A stretch of DNA of 64,000 bases from NCBI GenBank assembly GCA_009746045.1, contig RPFO01000448.1:972565-1036564 (forward strand). The letters are read 5' to 3'. The position numbers were made by a program, and so were the translations under genes. The notes below the pieces were generated by a model that saw nothing but the letters and a program-made list of their open reading frames with translations, did not search any database and was not told where the DNA came from. This stretch comes from Mesostigma viride (taxonomy: Eukaryota > Streptophyta > Mesostigmatophyceae > Mesostigmatales > Mesostigmataceae). This document shows, one piece after another, positions 12,656-23,674 of the stretch; the stretch's first letter is position 1; the number at the start of each line of letters is the position of its first letter.

Positions 12656-12796
12656 GACTTCCTCTGCCTATCGTACAGACTAGTGACAAATTGACGATGG
12701 GCTTGAGCCAGCAAAATTACTCCGTGCTTAGCTATTTAGGCATGGCGCAACATAGAAATGCCAGCGAAGGGCATGCCAGGAAAGGTCAATTACAGT

Positions 12797-13770
12797 CAGT
12801 GTTTTTTTTAAGGTTTTCGTTACTAGTGGCGCTAGGCCACTTGTGGCGTTTCGAACTATGAAAACTTCAGTTTACTCGGCCAATGTGTGGCTTTAAGCCA
12901 ATTAAAATTGGGCTTGGCACGGCCACGTGTGGCGGGCTGGCTTTTTGGTGCAGCAAATGACCCTACCGGCAGCGGGGTCAGCGCGGCGCGGCGCCGTACT
13001 GGCATTCCAAGTTCAAAGTAGTTCAGAACAGTATGTTTAATTATCTTAAGTTCAAACTAGTAGAATTTATTAGAATCATTCACGCCTTAAGTTGGGTTCA
13101 CGCCTGAAGTTGGGTTGACCAAAAACCTCGAACCCAACTTAAGGCGTGAATGCCTGTACACAAGGCGGGCGAGCGTCTCCGTCTCAGGCATCGGCGCCGG
13201 GCGTACTTGGTAAATTAACAACAACGATTACCACTACAGCCACTGCTTAACAAAACGATTACTGAAGTGCCGAAAGTCGAAACACATAGTCAATGCAATG
13301 CAGTACAGTACTGTATGGCTGGCGAGTGACTGGAACTGAGGCGCCAGCCGCCAGGCCGCCAGCCAGCTGAAGCCAGAAAATGCACACAAGCTGCAGTCTG
13401 CACAGTGCACTCTGGTCTCTGGCAGCGGGCCACTTGCCACTTGGCACTTGGCCGGGCTCTACGTACATGCACTATGCAGTCAGTAAGTCAGTCAGTCATA
13501 GTAATACTCATAGTAGTTCTAGTACTAGGGAGGCTTGTGGCGGAACGCCGGCCGGAAGACCGGCTGACACCGCCAATTGTGGCGTAGCCTGTACTAGAGT
13601 GAACTTCAGGCACGGCCACCCTGTGGCGAAACGAAACTACAAAGTAGAACAGCACGGCCAAATTGTGGCTTCTTGGGTGCCCTGTCCAAGTGGGTGGCAC
13701 CGCCACATTTTGCCAAAAAAAGTGCCACACCGCCACATTTGGCGGTGTATCGCCACTAAAAAAAACACTG
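12797..13770 (-). mobile_element. internally deleted, non-autonomous hAT element
   Basis: The ends are CAGTGTTTTTTTTA and its inverse TAAAAAAAACACTG. Its left end is the reverse complement of the right end of the hAT at 42648-46767 for well over 100 bp (aaggttttcg, ctagtggcgctaggccac, acgtgtggcgggctggc). Its right end matches that element's left end (ggcggtgtatcgccacta). The transposase region is missing, so it is a 974 bp deletion derivative in inverted orientation. Unlike the autonomous copy, the flanking octamers (attacagt and ctaccaat) do not match. Confidence 0.85.
13004..13154. mobile_element. about 151 bp insertion inside the deleted hAT copy
   Basis: In the autonomous hAT the sequence tactggc runs straight into tgtacacaaggcg. 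Here 151 bp separates them. The insert begins and ends with an inverted ggcattc / gaatgcc. It holds a strong internal inverted repeat: cacgccttaagttgggtt near 13081-13098 and aacccaacttaaggcgtg near 13131-13148. It is probably a foldback or MITE-like insertion. Confidence 0.65.
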
Positions 13771-14160
13771 CTACCAATAGCTACCGCATATAAAACATGG
13801 GCTTTTCATCACGCCCGTCGAGGGCGATGACGGTGACGCTCGTCACCGTCATCGCCCTCGACGGGCCAACATCTAAACTCTTCTCTTAATCAACAAAGTA
13901 TATTACCAATAGCCGCTGCCTATCAAACAGGTTCTATTAATCACGCGCGTGAACGCCCCGTCATCGCCCCGTCATCGCCCCGTCAGCGCCCCGTCATCGC
14001 CCTGCCGAGGGCCAACCTCTTAACTCTTTATTCGGAGTAATAAAAAACGGCCTATATTGTGAATAGCTGCCGCCTATCAACCAGGTACTTTTCATCACGC
14101 CCGTCGAGAGCGATGACGGTGACGGCCGTCACCGTCATCGCCCTGCCGGCATTGCCATAC
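13771..14160. repeat. degenerate tandem units with perfect palindromes
   Basis: Three diverged units of roughly 130-150 bp begin with a variant of caatagc.gccgcctatcaa. The first contains a perfect 25 bp inverted repeat, arms 13814-13838 and 13841-13865, with only 2 bases between them. The third has a shorter one near 14112-14143 (gcgatgacggtgacg and its inverse). The second carries short direct repeats of cgccccgtcat. The block begins immediately at the end of the hAT derivative. Confidence 0.8.
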
Positions 14161-15284
14161 AAGAAGAAGCTCTCGATCCCAGGTATAGACTACCTCGGGT
14201 ATCATCATCGTAATTGCTAGCATCGAGATCATTCATACCTACCGACGATGGCCAGCTGCAAAAGAAAAATGTCGACCAACAGACAGGACCTATCGCCGGG
14301 AACCCTCAAGGCAATAAGGGCGAGACAGGCTTTCACCGTTAAGTAAAGTTGTCCACATCGTGCTAAGGAATTTGTGCTAATCTATGAGTACCTATATGGA
14401 CACTTTGTCGCATTTTTTACATGGCAAATAAGCGATGTATGTGTCATGTAGGCTGCCATTGGTGCATGCATGCATGGGCCAGCAATGATGGTCAGAGGTA
14501 CATTGTGCCTATGAGATAACCATCGATTTGTTGATCAGCAAGTGATTCATTACGTGAGACAACAATATGTTTGGGGGCTAAGCTTCTTACATTCCAAGTC
14601 ACATGGCCCGCCATAATTGTTTTCTTATGTGTTTAAGGTTAGGGCTCTGTTCATGACTGAACGTCATGAACGCGCTCTATTCATGACATTGATTAATTGA
14701 TTTTAATTAGTCTCATGTCCATGTTGGGGGACCGGGATCTCTGAATTCCCCAAAGAAGATATAGTGGAAGTCACCCCAAGACGTCAATATCCGTCAAGAC
14801 GTCAATAACAACATGTATGTCCACAGCTCAGCTAGTAGTCTAAAATATGGGCCTCGAGCTAATCTTGCACGCAAGCAATGCCTATCATCAAGGATTAATT
14901 AATGCCTATCAACAAGGAGACAATCATGCTTGTTAAATTTCCTAGGACCCACAACTGGGGGGTCGTAGTCTTTGACAATGTCCGCCTGGGCAACGCTACT
15001 AATCCTACACATCCGAGGTCCCATGTCTGAATAAGAGGGGTTGAGCGGATGACGCCAACAGTGTCTGTGCTCTGCATGTCAGCTAAAATCATACCGCGGA
15101 GACAAACATATGGCGGTATGTCCAATGTTGGCCACTGCGTCGCCTAACAGGTTCTTACATGGTCGGCAAGGGCCTGACCATGTAAGAAGATATCTCCCTG
15201 GCTGGCCAGTCCACAAGGAACCAGCACAGACCTCATCTGAATCAACCTGATTAATTAACTAACTACTTAATTCATTTATTAAAC
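14161..15284. other. no supported gene
   Basis: AT-rich spacer with no convincing ORF. The minus ORF at 14895-15125 has no recognisable features. Its right end (about 15245-15310) holds another retroelement-like 3' end on the minus strand (cccccattagggagtcaagg next to TTAA-rich sequence). Confidence 0.5.
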
Positions 15285-15328
15285 TCATGCCCCCATTAGG
15301 GAGTCAAGGAGCATTAGCTAACCCCGAT

Positions 15329-15621
15329 TAATTAATTAATTTAATTAATTAATTAAACACGTGCTCCTGTTGGGGAGTCACGGAGCACCGAAGTGCTTTT
15401 AATCCCTGTGTGTGGACAACAGGAGAAAGGGCAGAGACCCCCAGTCTCCTTCATGCCTAAGGCATGCCACAGCTGCATTCGGGAACGCTAGCTAAAGGGA
15501 CACGCCAACGATCCGGCAATCTGTGGGTGCAATAAGACCCATGTGAGCATGGCATAACACTAGGAGCGTGGGCAAGTAATCTCATCATAGCCAGGACGTA
15601 GCATGGCTGTACTAGGACTAT
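15329..15621 (-). mobile_element. family B retroelement, 3'UTR-only copy
   Basis: Flanked by accccgat at 15321-15328 and 15622-15629. On the minus strand it ends with GTGCTCC...GGAGCAC and a tail of AATT units. Its body (gcatgcc..aggcatgaaggagactgggggtct when read toward the tail) matches the 3'UTR of the copy at 21377-22352. Only about 290 bp remain, and no coding sequence is left. Confidence 0.75.
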
Positions 15622-15631
15622 ACCCCGATCA

Positions 15632-16730
15632 ATGGATGGATGGATGGATGGATGGATGGATGGATGGATGGATGGATGGATGGATGGATGGATGGATGGA
15701 TGGATGGATGGATGGATGGATGGATGGATGGATGGATGGATGGATGGATGGATGGATGGATGGATGGATGGATGGATGGATGGATGGATGGATGGATGGA
15801 TGGATGGATGGATGGATGGATGGATGGATGGATGGATGGATGGATGGATGGATGGATGGATGGATGGATGGATGGATGGATGGATGGATGGATGGATGGA
15901 TGGATGGATGGATGGATGGATGGATGGATGGATGGATGGATGGATGGATGGATGGATGGATGGATGGATGGATGGATGGATGGATGGATGGATGGATGGA
16001 TGGATGGATGGATGGATGGATGGATGGATGGATGGATGGATGGATGGATGGATGGATGGATGGATGGATGGATGGATGGATGGATGGATGGATGGATGGA
16101 TGGATGGATGGATGGATGGATGGATGGATGGATGGATGGATGGATGGATGGATGGATGGATGGATGGATGGATGGATGGATGGATGGATGGATGGATGGA
16201 TGGATGGATGGATGGATGGATGGATGGATGGATGGATGGATGGATGGATGGATGGATGGATGGATGGATGGATGGATGGATGGATGGATGGATGGATGGA
16301 TGGATGGATGGATGGATGGATGGATGGATGGATGGATGGATGGATGGATGGATGGATGGATGGATGGATGGATGGATGGATGGATGGATGGATGGATGGA
16401 TGGATGGATGGATGGATGGATGGATGGATGGATGGATGGATGGATGGATGGATGGATGGATGGATGGATGGATGGATGGATGGATGGATGGATGGATGGA
16501 TGGATGGATGGATGGATGGATGGATGGATGGATGGATGGATGGATGGATGGATGGATGGATGGATGGATGGATGGATGGATGGATGGATGGATGGATGGA
16601 TGGATGGATGGATGGATGGATGGATGGATGGATGGATGGATGGATGGATGGATGGATGGATGGATGGATGGATGGATGGATGGATGGATGGATGGATGGA
16701 TGGATGGATGGATGGATGGATGGATGGATG
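15632..16730. repeat. (GGAT)n tetranucleotide array, about 1.1 kb
   Basis: About 275 essentially perfect copies. It gives 370-456 codon ORFs on both strands (GWMD and HPSI periodic peptides) that should not be taken as proteins. It starts directly beside the target-site duplication of the retroelement at 15329-15621. Confidence 0.97.
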
Positions 16731-16839
16731 TCAGGCTTGTCTTACATGATGCAGTGGAACTTTGGTGCTGGAGGGTTAATTGTGGCCCGGTCTGGTTTAG
16801 CTTCAGTGCTCTCATGGCGGCCTTCATTTGTAATTATTT

Positions 16840-17140
16840 GAATGCATGCCCATTGGGCCATGCATAGTGTATATTTTTTACGCATGCACGCCCATTATGT
16901 ATCGCTGGGTCCATCCCATCAATGCTTGTTTATTGCCAGGTCTGGTGTAAGTAAGTTAGTGCTATCTAGTCTACAAAATCCTCACTACACTTCTCCCCAA
17001 AGCGCCCCTTCCGCTTTGGGGGAGGGGGCTTACCCACATGGGCTGGCGTGTGAGCCGGGACATTGGTCTTCCACCTCTTCTTGTTCTGCATAGGAACAGA
17101 GAGCGAAGAAATGCGGTGTGGGGACCCCTTCTCGTGGTAA
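16840..17140 (-). mobile_element. RT-retroelement 3' fragment, divergent
   Basis: On the minus strand it reads QNKKRWKTNVPAHTP then VGKPPPPKRKGRF before a stop near 16966. This is the divergent counterpart of the RT element C-terminus at 38139 (KERWKKIVKAHTPDP, GKPPPPKRRRRFDE). Its 3' region ends near the palindrome tgcatgcccattgggccatgca (two arms at 16843-16865). Boundaries are approximate. Confidence 0.6.
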
Positions 17141-17211
17141 TGCGTTACATGTACTCCCCACCGGGCTTTGCTCTTCATGGGTTCATAAAGACAACAATTA
17201 TTCAGTAAGAA

Positions 17212-17325
17212 TTTAAAAATTAGGAACATATATCCGTTGGGAGTCACTGTTACACATATACCTGAAAAGGGGCATATGATTTTAAATACATTCTGAGCTA
17301 CAACCTGCACGTGCATGGGTTTAGT
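17212..17325 (-). mobile_element. family A 3'UTR fragment
   Basis: Contains aattaggaacatatatccgttgggag, then ggggcatatg and acattctgagctac. This is the family A 3'UTR read in reverse. Only the last 100 or so bases of an element are present. Confidence 0.6.
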
Positions 17326-18117
17326 TAACTGGCACCTATACTAGAGGCCTGACATGGGGTGGAGCTTCAGTGCTTCCCCGCCTTCTCCTTCTCCCACACT
17401 GGGTGCTCCGCGTCCTTCTTCTCCGGCCCTGCCCATGGGTGCACCGGCCCCGCCTCCTCCTTCTCCTCTCGGGACGATTCGCGCTCCACGCATGGCTGCA
17501 GCATCAGTTAGCACGGGCAAGACATAGCAGTAACCGCGCTATTGCTGTTCTAGCACCAGCCTAGCAGACTGCCATGATCACTCAGCAAACCCACGACAGC
17601 TAAACCCTTGGCTGTCACAACCAGTCCATGCATCATTAAGTATGGGTACAGGGAAAGCTTCCCGCATATCCATGGCCATATGGATGGCAGCAACACAACG
17701 ACTTGCCCCCTAGCCCCCCGTGCACACACAAAAACGTGGGTCGTGGCTTCCACGCCCCATCCGCCATGCATGACAGCGCGTACCTTACTCGCATTCACAC
17801 CGGGCTGCATCCCAGCGCCGTTGCTGTCCCCATGTGACACGTCGGCTGATTAAGCAGACACACAGCAGAGTCTGATGTAAACCGCTAAACCCCAAACCCA
17901 TGCAGACCACAGTCAAGGACGCGTGCATGTCAAGCCATGCCAATTGTGAACCGTACAGCAATTTACTTTTCAAGCCTGAAGAGGTGGATAGCAGATACTA
18001 GCCTGGAAGAGGTTACAGGGGCACATGTCCATTAGCGAGCGGAACAACACAGCATACACCCTACAAGCGTACCGCACAATGTCCTCCTGCAATTGTCTGC
18101 AGATCTCCCAATGCCGC

Positions 18118-18211
18118 AGACATCTCCACTGCTCTCATGGCGATTGCAAATGCTTCATGCCGCTGACATCTCCACTGCTCTCATGGCGATTGCAAATGCT
18201 TGATGCCGCAC
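18118..18211. repeat. 47 bp direct repeat, two copies
   Basis: The block catctccactgctctcatgg...atgccgc occurs twice in tandem with one substitution. Confidence 0.75.
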
Positions 18212-18280
18212 CTCTGCTTACAGCAGAAAAGCTTCCTCCGGGCGAGGCACCTGACTGGAACCAACACCCATTCCTTGGCT

Positions 18281-19391
18281 TCACAACGTGGCCATGACAG
18301 CATCGTGAATCTGCTTCGCCAACGCCCACACTTCAGGACCCGCGCCCTGCACCGCCATGGCCACAGGCTGCACCGCTGCAATCGATGCAGCATTCACTGC
18401 CTGCGCCGCACCATGTACTGCATGCACGAAAGCCAATCCTGGCTCGGTTATCATGGTCTTGCCCGATTCCTGCTGCTTCTTCTTCTTCGATGCGGTCATG
18501 CGCACTTTATACCCCTTCCTCTCCAAGCACGCCTTCAGCACCTGGCTCGTGCGGTGCTGAATATGCTTCTGAAGGCGCGCCTTCTAAACACGAAATGTTG
18601 GCAATGTATGATTCCCAAACGGCATGATAGGCACATAATCAGTCCCATTAATTGCTTTGCGGCAGTCAATGCACCAGAACACCTGTTGAAAAAAGAAGGT
18701 TATGCGCGCTAGCGATTACCCGCGGCAAGAAGCAATCAACACGCCTCGCTAACAACTGCAACCACAATGTAATTCATGACGGGCCACTCACCGCTACCCT
18801 GCTCTCCTGATTCAATGTCTCCCCATTCTCAAGGCCTCCATTGTAAACCTCTCCGTCTTCACCATCGTCATCGTCTTCCTCTTCCTCCACTCCGACGTAT
18901 CCGTGTTTCCTTTTCCTAAGATACCTAGGGTTGTTCAAGTCGTATGTGCGGCGTTGGCACACTTCCAACAAAATTTTGGCCGCCTCTACCCATTACCATT
19001 TATTCGTACTATCATAACATATCCAGGCGTTTGAAAAATCATTCCCTCGTTCGAACTTCTACCCCTGGGCGTCCATGACGAGGCAGTCACGACGGGACGC
19101 AGATGCACAAAAATAAAACAAGGCGACATCCCTTCAATCATTGACCAAAAAACAGAATACGCGCAGAACTTGGATTTCAACACCACGCACCCATTACCAG
19201 CGAGCACGGCTGGCCTGCAACCGCCATCATTTCATAACCAGAAGCCAGGGCCCACACTCCATCCCGTTACCTCATCTTCCACGCACGGCTTCCGCTGCTT
19301 CCCTCTGCTCTTTCGCATTCTCCGCCAGCAACCTCGCCTTCTCCTCGTCCAACAATCCACTAAGAATAAAATCCCCTCTATTGGACGCCAT
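18281..19391 (-). CDS. candidate gene, unknown, with an in-frame stop
   Basis: Minus-strand exon-like segments. 19391-19287 starts with ATG (MASNRGDFILSGLLDEEKAR, helical). A segment ending at 18792 reads RRTYDLNNPRYLRKRKHGYV followed by an acidic EEEEDDDD run and has a gtgagt donor. 18682-18281 begins after a good acceptor with VFWCIDCRKAIN and ends with an Ala/Val-rich helix. The last two join in phase 0. The first and second do not join simply. A TAG after TFRV at about 18587 interrupts the final segment, while the same frame stays open on both sides. It could be a decayed gene or a transposon-derived gene; I do not recognise the family. Confidence 0.3.
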
Positions 19392-19895
19392 TCAGACGAA
19401 CTTTGCTAGCGTCTTTTCACCGGCCCCAGCACACATAATCTATAGCCGCTTAATGACAACGGCCGACAACGACAACTGCTGAATAGGCGAAAAAGGCTGA
19501 TAACTACATTTTTATATTTCGCTGCATTTGCTAATAGACACGCACGTTCTCCCACTTCTCCATTACAATATAATTATCCATCTGGCCGTGTACAGGCAAA
19601 GATCCCCGAAGTAGCTTACTGAAACGTATCTTACAGCATCGGATCACTGGCACCTAATCTACAGGTGGTAGATTACCAACCAAGACCCGTCGCGGTAATT
19701 TACTCTGTCGGTAATGTACTACCAAAGATGTGCAGTCGTAACGTTACTCTTACTTACGGCTAGTAAAATTACTACCAATCATCCTACGTAGTAATGATTA
19801 CGGCGTTGGATCTCACGCCTCGGATCTAGGTAGTAAGATAAGACCTCGTAATTTACGCCTCGGATGCTTTTTACCACCCTCGGACGAAAAGTATA

Positions 19896-20950
19896 GTGTG
19901 GCACCCACGCAGTTCTACCTCGCCCACCAGGCCCATGAGGGTAAGAAGCTGGTCCTTGAGCTCGTCGGCAAGGGTGGTTGACGTCTCGGCACCTGGCTTC
20001 TGGGGGAAGCGACGCAGCACCACCCGACAGTCGCGACGAGCGCGGTCGGTGGCCTCATCCCGTTGTTGTGCCTGGCGAAGGCCTTCAAGCTCCTGGAGTT
20101 TCGTAGCGATGGCGTCAGTGGTTGAGGCGGTCGCTGTCCGCAGCAGGTCTCACATAGGAGAGCGGCCGGAGGTCGCCAGCATCCTGCCGGGGAGGCTGCC
20201 GGGATGCGATGGTGGCCGTCTGCTCCGCTATCTTTGGGACCTGCATGTGGCCAGGGCCTCGGTGTGGGCGGTGATGGCTTCAAGCTTCTTCATGAGCACG
20301 CCGCACTTGCCCTCCACCTGGTTGAGGCGGGAGACAAGTGCAGCGTGTGTTTCAGATGTCTGCGCCGCAGTGTGCAGCGCCGTGAACTGAGGTTGGAGCT
20401 TGTGTGCGACCTTGGTTTCCGTATTGGGGACCTTGGCCTCCACCGTGTTGAGCGCTGTGGCCATCAATGTCATCTTCTCGGCCAGCGGCCAGGTCACGTG
20501 CTCCTCCAGCACTGCTCGGATGTCATCCTTCCAGAAGGAGGGAGCCGGTGTGGCGGCCGGCTGCGCAGGCCAGGCTGGGTTGCGGAGCTTAGCGACGAGG
20601 CCGGCCGGTCGCGTTCAGTGAGCTTGAAGTCAAGCTGAAAAGGATGGCGAGGCGCGATGGTTAATTGAGCTCTGGCAGGATGAGGAAGTCCTCCACTTTG
20701 TAGGCGGGGACGGGCCCCTTGCTTCAATGGGCTGACGGAGCTTGTGTTCCAGTGCGAAGTACTGGCATATCTCGGCGCATTCTGCGTCGGTCAGTCGCAG
20801 CCAGCTGTAGAAAGAAAAGCTTGCGTAGTCTAGGTACCGTCGCCATTTGCTTTTGTCGTAGCATGGTTTCTTGGGCTCTGGCAAGGCGCTTGGCGATGGG
20901 TTTAGCTGGCGTGGTGGGTTTGCGGGCCCAATCGACGTACTGGGCAAGGA
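19896..20950 (-). pseudogene. decayed family B ORF1-like gene
   Basis: Three overlapping minus-strand frames together cover most of an ORF1 protein. The N-terminal part near 20947-20710 has KWRRYLDYASFSFYSWLRLT and AECAEICQYFALEHKLRQP. A coiled segment at 20512-20228 has KVAHKLQPQFTALHTAAQT and RLNQVEGK. The RRM start lies in 20283-19915. It matches the nested element at 4796-5635 but needs several frame changes, so it is inactive. It stops at GLVGEVELRGCH, before the C-terminal domain, and no tail is attached. Confidence 0.75.
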
Positions 20951-21064
20951 CGATGGCGAGTGGGGGGATGATGCAGACGATTTTTGTTTAAACTTTTGTG
21001 TAATTATTTTTCTAATGAGACTAGCATAGTACTCCGTGGCATGCCTTTGCGCATGACACGCAAG

Positions 21065-21065
<1 letters not shown>

Positions 21066-21146
<81 letters not shown>
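21066..21146. repeat. (CTTA)n tetranucleotide array, about 20 copies
   Basis: A pure ACTT-register array lying just downstream of a tactccgtggcatgcc stretch that resembles a retroelement 3' end. Confidence 0.95.
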
Positions 21147-21376
21147 TGGCGAGAGGGTTGTGCTGGGAGCCAGAAAGCTCAGGTTTTCCAAACCTCGTTT
21201 TGCTTTAATTGCAGTCGCCATAGCTGCTTGTCACGTGCGTAACATTTTCGATACTGCGTTCAGTCAGCCGTAACCAATTTTACTGTCGAGTGCGTCTCAG
21301 GCGCATCGAATGCAAGTGATCTGACTGAATTTGGCCGGGCTCAGACGCAAAAGATCTGAGCTCCGCCGTCAGCCAT

Positions 21377-22352
21377 ACCGCCGTCTCCTATGCGGACCTG
21401 CTGCGGTCAGCGACCGCCTCCACCACCGACGCCATCGCCACGAAGCTCCAGGAGCTGGAGGACCACCGCCAGGCCCAGCAACGGGAGGTCACCGATCGCG
21501 CTCGCCGCGAGTGCCGAGTGGTGCTACGTCGCTTCCCCCAGAAGCCAGGTGATCGAGACGTCAACCTCCCTAGCTTGCTGACGAGCTCAAGAACCAGCTT
21601 CTTACCCTCATGGGCCTGGTAGGTGAGGTAGAACTGCGTGGGTGCCACCGCCTTCCCCACTCACGGGACAAGGTGGCTCCCCCACCAGTCCTGCTCACCT
21701 TCCTCTCCCCTGAGGATAAGCAGCGGTTCCTCGCTCGTCGCAAGCGGTTGCACGACCTCACCTGGACACTGGATGACGACCTAACCCCCGCTCAGCAACA
21801 GCAGAGACGCGACCTGTGGCCGGAATATATACCTCCGCCATAAGCAGGACCCCCAGAAGCCCAAGGTGTACTGCATGGAGGGGCGGGGACCTGATGATCA
21901 ACCACAAGATGTGGCCGCCCCCAGCGGGCTAGAATAGCAATAGCCCTAGCTTGTAGCCATTGGAGTCACTGCCGCTAAGGCAGCCATGCCTAGAATGTTT
22001 GCCTAGCTATGCCAACACACCTAGTCACGTGCCGCCAACGCACGGTACACAACCAGCCATAGCCTTAGCCTAGTCCTAGTACAGCCATGCTACGTCCTGG
22101 CTATGTTCGGATTACGTACTTGCCCACACTATACTTGTTATGCTACGCTTACATGGGTCTTATTGCACCCGCAGTTTGCCGGATCGTTAGCGTGTCCGTT
22201 TAGCTAGCGCGCCCGATTGCAGCTGTGGCATGCCTTTGGCATGAAGGAGACTGGGGGTCTCTGCCCTTTCTCCTGTAGTGCACACACAGGGATTAAAAGC
22301 ACGTCGGTGCTCCGTGACTCCCCAATGGGAGCACGAGTTTAATTAATTAATA
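21377..22352 (+). mobile_element. family B ORF1-only retroelement, 5'-truncated
   Basis: Bounded by an exact 14 bp duplication, ccgccgtcagccat, at 21363-21376 and 22353-22366. It begins inside ORF1 (YADLLRSATASTTDAIATKL). It continues through RRECRVVLRRF, then after a frame change LPHSRDKVAPPPVLLTF and TLDDDLTPAQQQQRRDLWPE. A 3'UTR follows, then the stem GTGCTCC...GGGAGCAC and a TTAATTAATTAA tail. As in the other copies there is no reverse transcriptase between ORF1 and the tail. Confidence 0.88.
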
Positions 22353-22502
22353 CCGCCGTCAGCCATTTTCGCTGGTCAGAAAGAGCAAGCATGCAGTATG
22401 GCCGAAAGAGCAAGGTTTGTGCGCGCTACCGTAAAGCATCCGCCACATGTTTGCCAACGCAGGGTCTTTTTGCACCCACAGTTGTGCCTGCACTGTGATG
22501 CA

Positions 22503-23674
<1,172 letters not shown>

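Noticed and set aside
15603-16867. ORFs of 370-456 codons with GWMD or HPSI periodicity
   Set aside because: They are translations of the (GGAT)n array on both strands and in several frames, with no unique sequence or gene context.
17369-17505. Charged minus-strand segment (SREEKEEAGPVHPWAG) as a coding exon
   Set aside because: Two frames are equally open and no consistent splice partner was found, so it is too weak to annotate as a gene.
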